64,000 bases of DNA from Megachile rotundata (Eukaryota > Arthropoda > Insecta > Hymenoptera > Megachilidae), in the NCBI RefSeq assembly GCF_050947335.1, contig NC_134988.1, positions 2,976,001-3,040,000 on the forward strand. The letters are read 5' to 3'. The notes beneath the pieces are model-generated. The model searched no databases, had not been told where the DNA came from, and saw only the letters and a list, made by a program, of their open reading frames with translations. Position numbers and translations under genes: made by a program. Each line of letters opens with the position of its first letter. Position 1 is the first letter of the stretch. This document shows positions 41,580 through 52,074 of this stretch, one piece after another.

Positions 41580-43780
41580 AGTAATTATAAAAAAAGTAAT
41601 ATTATAACGATGAGAAATATAAAACACACAACTAAAAGAGTTACAAAAAGAAACTACGACGAGAAAATTACAATGCAAAACACTCTCATTTACTACTAAT
41701 GTTTAACCTAAATGCTAAACTTTTAAAACAGAACGTCTGTAACATTGAATTGAAATAGTGGAACACAAAAAATAATGAAACAGAAAGAAAGAATAACTAT
41801 GGACAAGGAATTATTAAACAATAAAACAATTAATAATCACTACTAGAATGCTTCGGAAAGACCGAAGAAGACTATGTTTGTAGCAAACATAGCGTCATAT
41901 CAAAGCAATGAGTATGTGTATACTCGTCAAGAAAAACAACTATGAGGAAGTCATGATCTGTTTCACTTTTGCACACTCTACAATCTATGTCAACACGTCT
42001 GCTCTCTCGTGATGATTGCAGCGCTAAAAAGTGTCATGATTTCAAACTTTTATCGGTGAGATAAGTAAATGCTTCATTTTACAAAGAAACATCATTTTTT
42101 ATTTTGACAGTTCGATGCTTGATTACTAGATAGCGCCAACAACATTGTTTTCAGACTGCACACGCAAAAATATAAATTTAAAAATACATGTAAATATGAG
42201 CCTTCCAAAATAATTTCTCAAAACTTTCTTTTATATCTTGTTTACAGTCTTTCTTTTATATCTTCTTACACTTATTTACGGACATTTAAAGTCCAAGTCC
42301 TTCTGTTACAAATGTGAAGTTCAATTATTAAAATCGTTGGCTTACATTCTGATATAGTCTTTAGAATCACTTTTAAGGATCATTTTGTACAAATGAAAGA
42401 CGAAGAACGTGTTTTCTTTAAAAGAGCACTTTGTATCAACCACCTTGTATAAACTGCATTGGACATTTGATTTATTTCATCCTTAACTTATTTCAATAGT
42501 TCGTACAATATATCCATTAAATCTATAAATAAATTAGCATATTACAATGAATAAGTATTAAAAATTCTACAACTATTCGTGTAAGTATACATTCTTGACC
42601 TTATTATCGTCATAAATGAGTACATGCACATTGCTATACACTTTGGAGAGTTGATACTAAAACACAATTATAAAAGAAACGAAATCTTATCTAATAGCTC
42701 TTAATTACTACATTTTTGGTTTATTTATACAATTAATTAGAGCGAAATTTCACATAGCAGAATATTCATATAATATGTAACGTGAACGTACATGGTTATC
42801 ATCCTGAATATAGTTAATGGCCGTGAGAATATTTGCAGTACGTCTGTATTTTGTTATATCAATGGCCATAAATTAAGAGCGAAATTTAAACCATCTGAGC
42901 GTGCGTTTATGTATAATAGACAAAGCTTATTCCAAAATCGGTACGGGGACCGATTTTGGAAAAGTGGGACGTGGAAAATTTTCTTCTATAAGAAATGTTA
43001 GTTTTCAGTTCATAAAATTGTTTTGGACAAAATTGCAAAATCGGCCCCCGTACTGACCTAGATTAAACTTCTGAGAGTAGTATGCAAAAGAAATCATGTC
43101 GAAATATTACTTCTTCGCAGAGTCGTTTGGGATGGGAGAATGCGTGTTTTTTCGTAGCATCCTATTTACCGTCCTTGTCTCTCCTAACCAAAAACACAAT
43201 AAGTAGACAGAGAACATTCGATGAACTTCACACCGCTCGATCTAGTGATTTTCTCTACTCTTAACTTACCCACATCCTAAATTCCCTAGACCACGGACGG
43301 TAAACGCAACAAATATGTTTGACTAGTTTTTCAGTATTGTTTGACCAAAATTTTTAATTGGCAATCCTGATATACATTCTTGTTTCACCGGCATGACGCT
43401 ACGCGCTCAGTTTTTTCAAAGTATTCTGCTAATACATATTCAGTTAACGTTTTTTTGATATAGCAATTATAACTGTTTAATTTGACAGTTTACTTTTATT
43501 TTACTATGTCTAATGTCAGAATTCAGATTTTTAGTTTAGTGTTAGTAATATTTTGTAAAAGAATGTAGTATTTAAATTAAATTTTAGTGGTAAATATTAG
43601 TGTGAGAGTATAGTGGTAGTGTTTTTTCATAGTTTCTTTATAATTTTCTTACAATTTTTATAATACATTTAGTTGTGTAGTTGTTATAGCATTTTCGTTA
43701 TAATTTTGCAAATTTCTTATCACTTTATATTTTTATTGTTATAATTTTATTATTGTGAAATTAAATATCTGGTTGCAATT
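41580..43780. other. Shared upstream region of the two divergent transposase-derived genes
   Basis: The 5' flanks of the two genes are recognisably alike (blocks such as GAGAGTGTTTT, TAGTTTCTTT and TTTAGTTGTGTG upstream of each ATG), so the duplication includes leader sequence. The middle has an 11-bp hairpin (CCAAAATCGGT/ACCGATTTTGG, 42933-42960) with a partial inverted echo (AAAATCGGCCCCCGTAC, about 43037). A bidirectional promoter is possible but not shown. Confidence 0.4.
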
Positions 43781-45118
43781 ATGAAACGAAAACGAGGCCA
43801 AACAATACATAGCGAAGCCCGAAATATAATCCGCAATGTAATACGAAAATGCGATGAAGAAGCACGTAAAGGTCAGTTCCTTTATCCACTTCAGCAAGCA
43901 AATCTCCGTGCTTCAGAATATGTGGGAGTATCTGTTAGAACTATCAGCCGTATCCGAAAGGAGGACTCAATGATTGGAGAAGATGAATCGCTACCATCAC
44001 CAGGAAAGAAACGTCCAAAAAGTGATGATAACAAATTTCATTGCTCGATTGAGGACCAAACAATTATCAGAAACACTATTTATGATTTTTATACGATAAT
44101 GAAAGTTATGCCAACAGGCAATAAATTATTATCGGCCATCCAAGAGAAGATCGATTTTCCATGGGCAGTAACAAGTCTTTATAGATTACTTAAACGTATG
44201 GGATTTACATGGAAAAAAACCCATAGCATTAGAAGGGTATTAGTCGAAAATCCAAATATTGTAGGATTGAGATCAAAATATCTAGAAGCAATGGAATATC
44301 ATAGAAATCAAAATAAGAGTATAGTTTACATTGGCGAAACATGTGTGGATAATATCGCATGTTTTCATCAGTGCTGGGAAGGTCAGGACAATTTAAAAAC
44401 TACAAAAATTACCAACCCACCACATAGATGCAATATTGTTCATGCTGCAGGGAAGGATGGTTTCATAAAGGGAACAGATTTAATATTCGAATCTTGTTCA
44501 ACAACTGATGACTACCGCAGACAAATGATAGCAGCAAATTTTGAAAAATGGTTTACTGAAAAATTGTTGCCTAATATCCCTCCAAAATCTGTGATAGTTA
44601 TGGGTGACATTCCTTATCATTTAGATCAACTGAAAAAACCACCTTCAAAATATTCTGCAAAGAAAGAAGTAATCCAATGGTTAACAGAAAATAATATTCC
44701 ACATGGATCTGACATGAGAAAATATCAATTGTTCGAACTCGTGGAAAGTAACAAAAAATTAGAGAAAAGTTCTAAAGTGGATGAATTATTAAAACTACAT
44801 GAGCACATTATATTACGAATACCACCACATATGCATGACTTGAACCCTATGGATTTGGCTTGGTCTCAAATAAGATGTAAAATACAAGAAAGTAATACAT
44901 TCCTATTAGCAAACAATGATTTAAAAGCAGATGTGATTGAGGCAATTAATGAAGTAAAACTGGCAGATTGGCAAAGTTTCTGGACACACATAGAACAATT
45001 GGAGACAGAATATTTGCAAAAAGACAGAATAATAGAAGAAACTATAGATAATTTAGGAATCATGAGTAGTGACTCAGAAAGTGAGTCTGAAAGGAGTACA
45101 TCGTCTGAGGATGAGTAA
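43781..45118 (+). CDS. Transposase-derived protein 2 (445 aa), paralogue of 40239-41579
   Basis: ATG 43781 (ATGAAACGAAAACGAGG), TAA 45116-45118, no interruption. It aligns end to end with the minus-strand gene at 40239-41579; by my count about three quarters of the first 200 residues are identical, with the same HTH, SPGKKR and FPW...LYRLLKRMGFTWKKTHSI blocks. The first catalytic position is again Gly (YIGETCV, 185). The second motif is VIVMGDIP (Gly 275 for Asp) and the third is LNPMDLAW (Asp 358 for Glu). All three catalytic positions therefore differ from the expected D, D, E. The acidic Ser tail (SSDSESESERSTSSEDE) is retained. Catalysis is not expected; DNA binding through the HTH is plausible. 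Head-to-head with its paralogue, 2.2 kb between ATGs. Confidence 0.75.
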   Translation: MKRKRGQTIHSEARNIIRNVIRKCDEEARKGQFLYPLQQANLRASEYVGVSVRTISRIRKEDSMIGEDESLPSPGKKRPKSDDNKFHCSIEDQTIIRNTIYDFYTIMKVMPTGNKLLSAIQEKIDFPWAVTSLYRLLKRMGFTWKKTHSIRRVLVENPNIVGLRSKYLEAMEYHRNQNKSIVYIGETCVDNIACFHQCWEGQDNLKTTKITNPPHRCNIVHAAGKDGFIKGTDLIFESCSTTDDYRRQMIAANFEKWFTEKLLPNIPPKSVIVMGDIPYHLDQLKKPPSKYSAKKEVIQWLTENNIPHGSDMRKYQLFELVESNKKLEKSSKVDELLKLHEHIILRIPPHMHDLNPMDLAWSQIRCKIQESNTFLLANNDLKADVIEAINEVKLADWQSFWTHIEQLETEYLQKDRIIEETIDNLGIMSSDSESESERSTSSEDE

Positions 45119-45119
45119 G

Positions 45120-45195
45120 GTAAGAAAATGTATGCATTTTTAAAATTTTTATTGATATAGTGTTCACTGATAACAATTCAAATTATTTTTAACAG
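45120..45195 (+). other. Predicted 3'-UTR intron of gene 2
   Basis: The stop TAA is followed by GGTAAGAAAATG (GT at 45120) and, 76 bases later, ATTTTTAACAG|GGTAATTCAAG. Position, size and following exon match the intron of the paralogue. Confidence 0.5.
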
Positions 45196-47753
45196 GGTAA
45201 TTCAAGAAATCAAGGACTCTGGCTGGAATGGACTATTTAATATGTTTGCTACTAGTACCATATATATACAACACTTTCGTTTTTCCCAAAGAAGGTTTTA
45301 AATAGTTGTTTCATATACTTTAAAACAGATAAAAATTAAATGTCCAACTGAGAACTAGTAGAGAACATGTTAAATTTTGTATGTATGCATGTGTGTGTTT
45401 ATATCTTTAAAGAATGTATTAAATATTTATTTTGTACATGTATAAGTAGTAGATATGTATATATTAAATATTGAATGTATATATGTACATGTAAGTAATG
45501 TATATGTTAAGTATTAATTTTATACCTTTTTTTTCCATAATACTTAAATACGTGTTCATAGTGTAAATGTATATTAAACTATTATTAAAATATTATATTT
45601 TTTTTATTATCGATTGTTCGAAATACTAACTAAGAACCGTACTAAGTCATGATTGTTATAAAAAGAAACTCGTAAAGTTAGTAGTAATACATTACTGAAC
45701 ATATGAGAAAAAATGAAAAAAGTTTTTCGTTATGTTTGTTAGTAGTGATATTTTGTATTCTCTTATATAGACTTATACAAATAGACTACATGTTTCGCAA
45801 GAAAAGTTGAATCCGAATCACATCACAGAGAGAGGGATGATTAAAGGACAATATGGTTACTATCAGAGCTGAATATATCACTAGGCAAAATAGATCTGCC
45901 TAAAATCCAGCAAAATCAATGGCTTGCATAGAGGTATTTGTCATTAATTTATTTTAAAAATTCTTTGATATGAGATCGTTATTGAAAAGCTTTTGTATAG
46001 CAAAGTTAAAAAAATCTTTAATTCCTTAAAATAATTTAATAAATATTGTTTTTACTTTTATTTTGTTTTTTTTTTGTAATGATAAACTGAAATAGTAGAA
46101 ATTATGACTTGTGATTTGTTCAATAAGTGGTTTAAATTGTGGATTATTTAATAAGTAATGTGCTAATTTTTATTTCTATAAGAACAGTTTCGACTTTCAT
46201 TTTGTTGACTCGTGAGCAAAATAGTCAATTTTTATATTGAAAGCTACTTTCGAAAATGCTCACTTCACACGCAGACTTCACGGCGAATGAATATTTGAAA
46301 ATGTTGGATAGTGAATACTATCTTAAAGTTCCATGTAACATTTATTATATTTACTAATACAACTATGAATATTTTAAGGTATAAGTTTGTGAATTTTATC
46401 GGACGGCACGTAGAGGATTATTTTAATGTTGTTCGTATGCTAGTATGTTTGTATCTGTTCTTTCTCGCAAAAATTTCTGTCGACATTAACTTGTTCTTAT
46501 AGTGGGGCTTTTTCTAACAACGGTTCTGATTGGTGATTCGAAATTTTCTTGAGTTTGGGGAAATGACATACATTTGGCGGGGACTACCGTTAGCCTCAGG
46601 TAGGTTCTCTGGAGCTTCTATGTTTAGGGCGGTTGAGATTGTACATTTTTTAACTTTCCTAGGTGTGTAAAACCGGTGACCTTTTTTATGGCATCTGTAA
46701 GGGTAATCATGTATATTATTGAATTTTTTGACTTTATGATTTTAGAAGGTTTCCTCGAAATATGTTTTTCAATTGCCCTACCTGGATGGTTAATTTTTGT
46801 TACCTTGAGAGGTCACAGGTCACTTTAACGACTTACAAATTTGTATAATATTTGTTACGCAGTAACACATTTATTTGTTTAGTGTTGGAAAGCTGTAGAC
46901 ATGGCCATGCTTACTATCATAGATATACATGAATATACATATGTATAACAGCGAAGAGACCCGGATGATTGTTGAAAGCATCAACACTCTATAGGTAATT
47001 TTTTTTTCAATATTGCTAATTGTATACAGATGAGAAACGTTATCAAGGTGTTACACGTGAATTTTAATAAAATTTACATTGGTAGTAGCTTTTTGTAAGT
47101 TAATTAACGCGTATTCTTTTCTATCTACTAATATTCATGTTTGAGAGCGTGAAAACAGCTCTCAAAGTTACGGGTTAAAAACACATTTTCTTAAATATTT
47201 CGGAAACTAAAGGGTGTAGAAGGGTGCTTTTTTTTGAACTGTGTATTTTTGGGTAAAGAATTTAGTTCATTATAAAAATTTAGAGAGAAACTAATTTAAA
47301 AATGATAAGAAACTCTGTTTCGTTAAAGATAACATACATCTTTTATGTTCCATTACTAGTTATCATATAAACAATAGTTTGCGAAAAAAAAAGAAAATAA
47401 AGAACATTTCGCAAAGAGTTTTTTAATTTTTATTCGTTCTTAATTATTTCTTATCAAGGAAGATCACAAAGAAATGTATATTTTCTATTTTCCACCTATA
47501 ACTACAATTTTTTTCTTAAATCGAAAATTATTTTAGAGAATTTCTATAAATTATAGCAGGAACAGTTTATTTATTATGTGTAATTATGCGAAAATAAAAT
47601 GTTGATTAAGGCTTTCATATTAATTGCTGTTTATTCAGAAATATTACTTTTCCGTCAAAGTTTCCTTTTTGTATCTTAGGTCTTTCATCGATAAGCGTTT
47701 GCGATTTAATTGAAATAAAAATATTTAATATTGAATAGTGAGGAATTAATGTA
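45196..47753. other. AT-rich interval without recognisable genes
   Basis: It may contain the rest of the last exon of gene 2 near its left end. No domain-bearing frame or structured repeat was recognised. Confidence 0.35.
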
Positions 47754-48100
47754 CGAGGGTTGTCCGTAAAATAAGGTTCACAATGAAAAACATGTTTATT
47801 GGCATTGAGTAATATGTTTTTGGAAAGCTTAGACTTAACCCTATTTTTCGACGCAATCGCCGTTCAGATCAATGCATTTTTGCATGAGGTGCACCATCTT
47901 TTTTATGCCCGCATCATAGAACTCTCCGCCACGCCGCGAAGGTAGCTTAGAACGGATGGCCGTCCACAACGCTGTTCGTCATGGACATCTGTACGTCCGT
48001 CTTTGAATTTTCTGCACCATTTTCGCACGTGCTTTACGCTCATACACTTTTTTCCGTAGATTTCACATAATTGGCGATGAATGTCAATTATTATTGACAA
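47754..48100 (-). pseudogene. Mariner remnant of a second family, internally deleted
   Basis: The left end is TA then CGAGGGTTGTCCGTAAAATA (47752 on), a mariner-type terminus different from the other copies. Minus-strand translation gives an N-terminal HTH piece (IHRQLCEIYGKKCMSVKHV, RKWCRKFKDGRTDVHDEQR, GRPSV). A deletion and frameshift join it to the extreme C terminus (FYDAGIKKMVHLMQKCIDLN). The whole catalytic core and the other terminus are missing. Confidence 0.75.
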
Positions 48101-48351
48101 GGATTATTATTATTATCATATCATTATTAACTTTGTATTAATTGCAATGTAACTTTCTTTTTTATGAAAATATATGTATAAATTCTGTGAATGTGCTATC
48201 ATTTCGCCGGCACTATTTGTATATTTCTTCTGCTTGCTCAAAAACATAGCAAGGTCAACCATATTTACTAAGAAGTTCCTTCTCTCGGCCATGTAACAAT
48301 TAGAATGGTATGTATTACATTAAAAAATTCTAAGTAGATTTCAAAAAATTA

Positions 48352-48377
48352 AAGATAGCACACATGTGCTATCTTTT
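48352..48377. repeat. 12-bp stem hairpin at the LINE 3' boundary
   Basis: AAAGATAGCACA, CA, TGTGCTATCTTT: a perfect 12-bp inverted repeat with a 2-base loop, just beyond the last LINE coding homology. Confidence 0.7.
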
Positions 48378-48384
48378 TGTCCGG

Positions 48385-50282
48385 GGGTATAGGAGAGTTA
48401 TGTTTCTATAATTTTTTGTGTAATTTGACTCTTTTGTCTTTCTTAGATTTAGGCATGTCCTTAAGCAGTGTCTTTCGAATAGTCTTACTTCTTCCATCTT
48501 ATTGTTAGGGATATTATACCAAATTGGACTCGCGTATGTTAATATTGGCCGTATCAGAGCTGAGTAGCAGAGGATTTTGACGTTATTATTTAGGTATTTG
48601 GAAGGGAATAATCTTGACAGAGCTTTGTATGCTCTTTTTGCTTTATTTAGTTGATTGTGGATGTGTGTGAAATATTTGAGTTGAGTGTCCAGTGTTACAT
48701 CTAAGTATTTAACCGTTTGTTTGTGTGGGATGAGTGTTTATGAGTGCGTTGATTCTTTAAGCTGGAAGTTTTTCCAGCTCTGTTTTGTGTTTCTGGTGGC
48801 GTGTTTTAGCAATGGCCGGAACAATATTGTTTCACATTTATTTATATTTATTTTTAGTTTCCAGTTATTGAAATATGTGTTTATTCTTTCGAAGAGGGAT
48901 TGCAGAGCTTGATGAATTTCTGTGGATTTTTTTCCTATGAAGTATATGATTAGATCATCTGCAAAGGCTATGGCTTTTAGGTTTTCTGTGTTAAGAGTGA
49001 ATAGTTTTAGGAGTGCAGCTGTGTAAATGTTGAATAGAATTGGTGAAGTTACTGTGCCTTGTTGTAGTCTGTTTGTGATTGTGAAAGTTTTTGATTGGAG
49101 TTTACCTTCTTGTACTATAAATTTTTTATTGTTTATCATGCTCCAGATGATTTTGATCAGGTGTGATGGATATTTGTATTTGTGTAATTTGTACAGGAGC
49201 CCTTTGTGCCATACCGTGTCAAAGGCTTTTTCCAGGTCTATGAGGCAGGCTCCTACACATAAGTTGTTATTTAGTGCTTCATTGATGTCGGTGGTTAGTT
49301 TGTGTATTGCGTGAATGGTGGACGATCTGTATCGGAATCCGAATTGGTATGGCGGTAATATGTTGTGTGCTTCCGTGTGTGCTGATATTTGTCTATGTAG
49401 AATTTTTTCGAAAACTTTACTTATATTAGGGAGTAGGCTAATAGGTCTGTAGTTAGCAGGGTTATCGGTATCTTTTCCTCTTTTTTTTAATGCTATTGTT
49501 TTTGCTGTTTTCCAGATTACTGGGAAATATCCGTTGTTTATTTACCTGGCAGATTTTTGAGCACTGTAATAGGAATTCTGTTAAAACTGGCTGATTTTTT
49601 GTTATTCGTTTTTTTAAGAATATTCTTTATTTCAAGTTGACATATGAAGGCATTCGTGGGAATTTCGGACGTGGGACTGTATACTGGTGATTGCGTTGAG
49701 AAGGTTGTTATGGTTTTTTGTGTCGAAGCCTCTTCCATGAGATTTTTTTCGATGGTGTCTGTTTTATTTTCTATTATTGATTTAAGTTGCGGGTTGCCTA
49801 AATGGTTGTTTTGGTTGTGCGTTATTTCGAAGTGGGCTCCTAATACATTGAGTTTATTTTGTGTATCTGTTATTGTGAAGGTGTTATTGTTTGGTGTTAG
49901 TAATGTAGTATCTATTTCTGCTGTTTGTATGAGGAGTTGGTTGTTTTTATTGATTGTGAGATTTTCTGTTTGAGAGGTGGTGCTTTTTGTTTTAAATATA
50001 TTGTTGATTTGCTGGAAAGGATTTGTGGGACCTTTCAGAGCAATTTGTGTGATTTTATCTTTCCAGTGTGTGTTAATTGATTTTTTAAATTCTGCTCCTA
50101 TTTGTGTTTTTATGTCTTTGAGGGGGCCTTGGATCTTATTGTTTAGTTGGGTGGATGAGTGATCATTGAAATTATTTATTTTGTGTAATTGGTTTAGTAG
50201 GTAATTTTTGTTTTTTTGCAAGTTTTTTATTTTCTTATTTAGGTATATTTCTGAGGAGTTCGGTGTTTTGCGTGTTGGAATG
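48385..50282 (-). pseudogene. LINE ORF2 remnant: linker, reverse transcriptase, thumb
   Basis: The minus strand reads continuously from a 5S-like head at 50283. A Lys/Asn-rich linker (50221-49538) precedes the RT blocks (NPANYRPISLLPNISKVFEK, FDTVWHKGLLYKLHKY, QQGTVTSPILFNIYTAALLK, IAFADDLIIYFIG with the catalytic Asp pair). The thumb region follows (KYLDVTLDTQLKYFTHIHNQ, IRPILTYASPIWYN). Frameshifts fall near 49538 and 48740. There is no APE endonuclease, and the C terminus stops at about 48385. The closest clades are Jockey/I. The catalytic FADD is intact but the copy is defective. It is related to the RT remnant at 18635-19420 and possibly the same family as the ORF1 copy at 431-1880. Confidence 0.8.
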
Positions 50283-50319
50283 CGAGAACCGGTGTATCCT
50301 GACTAGTATGGTCGTTGGC
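50283..50319 (-). repeat. 5S rRNA-like 5' head of the LINE, second copy
   Basis: The same 37-mer as at 1979-2015 with two differences, here joined directly to ORF2 linker sequence instead of an ORF1 leader. In both copies the 5S-like match ends right after GGTTCTCG. Confidence 0.6.
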
Positions 50320-50967
50320 TGGTAACTATAATTTTAGATTTCCAATACCACCATACAATATAAATATAATACATTATATTTATAACAAATTTGAAAATTT
50401 TCTATATGTATTATGACATTGATTAATATGGAAGTGGTTAAACTTTATTTTGGAATACACAAAATTTTTTTTTACAGTTTAGTAAATTTTGATGTAACAA
50501 ACAATAACAAACAATTATGAGTTTAATACAATCGTTAGTGATACAACAAGTATGAGCAGGAAATGGAATATATAATAATGTGATTAAAAGTATGTTTCAG
50601 CTGATTTTCCCTTGTACTGTATCATTCGATAAGTTACCGACAGCCACAAACGTAGACCAAGATTCAATTTTATATCTCAATCGGGGTTGTAATTACCTGC
50701 GAAATCTGGATTATCGAATTTCATCATATTATTTCTATTTGTAACACGTAAAAATGTCGAAAAAAATTAAAAATATTATACATGTCATAAAGTGTAGGAA
50801 AGAAATTTTTTTTCATTACAAATCTGACGTGTAGAAAGGAAAAAACTTTAAAAAATACTAAAAGATACAAATTTCATATCGAAACTTATTCACAGAACCC
50901 AACAGTTACATAAATTTTTGTTACATAAAAGCGTAAAAACATACAACGATTTTCTGCATTTACTTTG
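50320..50967. other. No recognisable gene
   Basis: AT-rich spacer between the LINE and the BEL element. Nothing was identified. Confidence 0.35.
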
Positions 50968-51553
50968 TGTTTGGACTTGTATTTTAGAAAGTTCGTAAAT
51001 TATGAACATTGTAAAATTCACACGTGCAACCCAGGACGAGGACTTATTGTAGTTAGGAATAATTTATTAGCTTAGGAAAACATCGCTTAAAAACTAAATG
51101 GTTTTAGTGGGCCATAAATTTGGCCATCTGTACTTAGTCAGGATGGGTCATGGGGTGCTCGGCTTCAGGGTGAAGTGTTTGGGACTTTCTAGCCGCGCCA
51201 CTTATGCTGTATCTGAGGGACCAGAGGCGTGGATTTTTTAACGAATAGCGAAAGAGATGACCGCCCTTTTGTTGAACAGGAACGCAAGAAATCACCCAAT
51301 CACAGAAGTCGCCCCCATTGACAGCCCTCCAAAAAAAGTTAATAAAAGGACTGTTTTTCGGAAGATAGGACAGAATATCTCAGAATCGTTAAGAATCGTA
51401 CAGAACAATTTAAGAACCTTGTTAATCACGTCGCGCGGATTCGTGACAGAATATCGGACACAGGCGTACTCCTGTCATTCACAATTTTTTATGAGCGAAC
51501 TCTCGAACAATTTATAGTTGTTAATTTATTGAAACTTGGTTGTAATTTTTACA
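50968..51553 (+). repeat. BEL/Pao 5' LTR
   Basis: TGTTTGGACTTG to TTTTTACA. It contains an 86-codon ATG frame (51257-51517) that is also open in the 3' LTR. Confidence 0.9.
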
Positions 51554-51630
51554 AGTTTTTAGTTTTAAATTAAAGAACTTTTACACAGTGCATCTCGATA
51601 TTTACTTAAAATTTCCGGGTGCACAAACAT

Positions 51631-51648
51631 TGGTCCTTCGAGCCGGAT
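51631..51648 (+). other. Primer binding site, tRNA-Tyr type
   Basis: TGGTCCTTCGAGCCGGAT is complementary to the 3' end of eukaryotic tRNA-Tyr including CCA. It lies 77 bases after the last base shared by the two LTRs, further than usual. The true LTR may extend to about 51629 (ending CACAAACA) with the 3' copy shortened. Confidence 0.65.
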
Positions 51649-52074
51649 CGGAAAGAACGAACTTTGAATCAACTGTGCGTGATCAGTGATTATTATCGAA
51701 CAATCATTATTATTATATTGTGACACAACAAGGATAGTCATTAGAATATAAATCATTTGAATGTACAATTGGACTTTGCATAATACAAGAACTGAACTGT
51801 TTTGAAGGACTGTGACATTTTGTGAACTTTGATTAAATTAGTGAATTTGAATCTTGTGTTGATACGACGAGACACATCAAGTATCAGCATATCCAGCACC
51901 TACTCTACAGACCTATTGGACGAGGATAGAACGCAGCACAGCAGGTAGCAGAAATCAGCAGCCAGCAGCAAGGCCAGCCTGATTTCACCATCGTAAACTC
52001 GGTGAGTCTCCGATTTATTTCCTTTCTTCTCCTATTTTTCCTAATCCGCGGCTTGTGTTATAAAACTGTATACA

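Noticed and set aside
40239..41678. Longer 479-aa form of transposase-derived protein 1
   Set aside because: The extra 33 N-terminal residues have no counterpart in the paralogue, which starts at the downstream Met; that stretch aligns with leader sequence.
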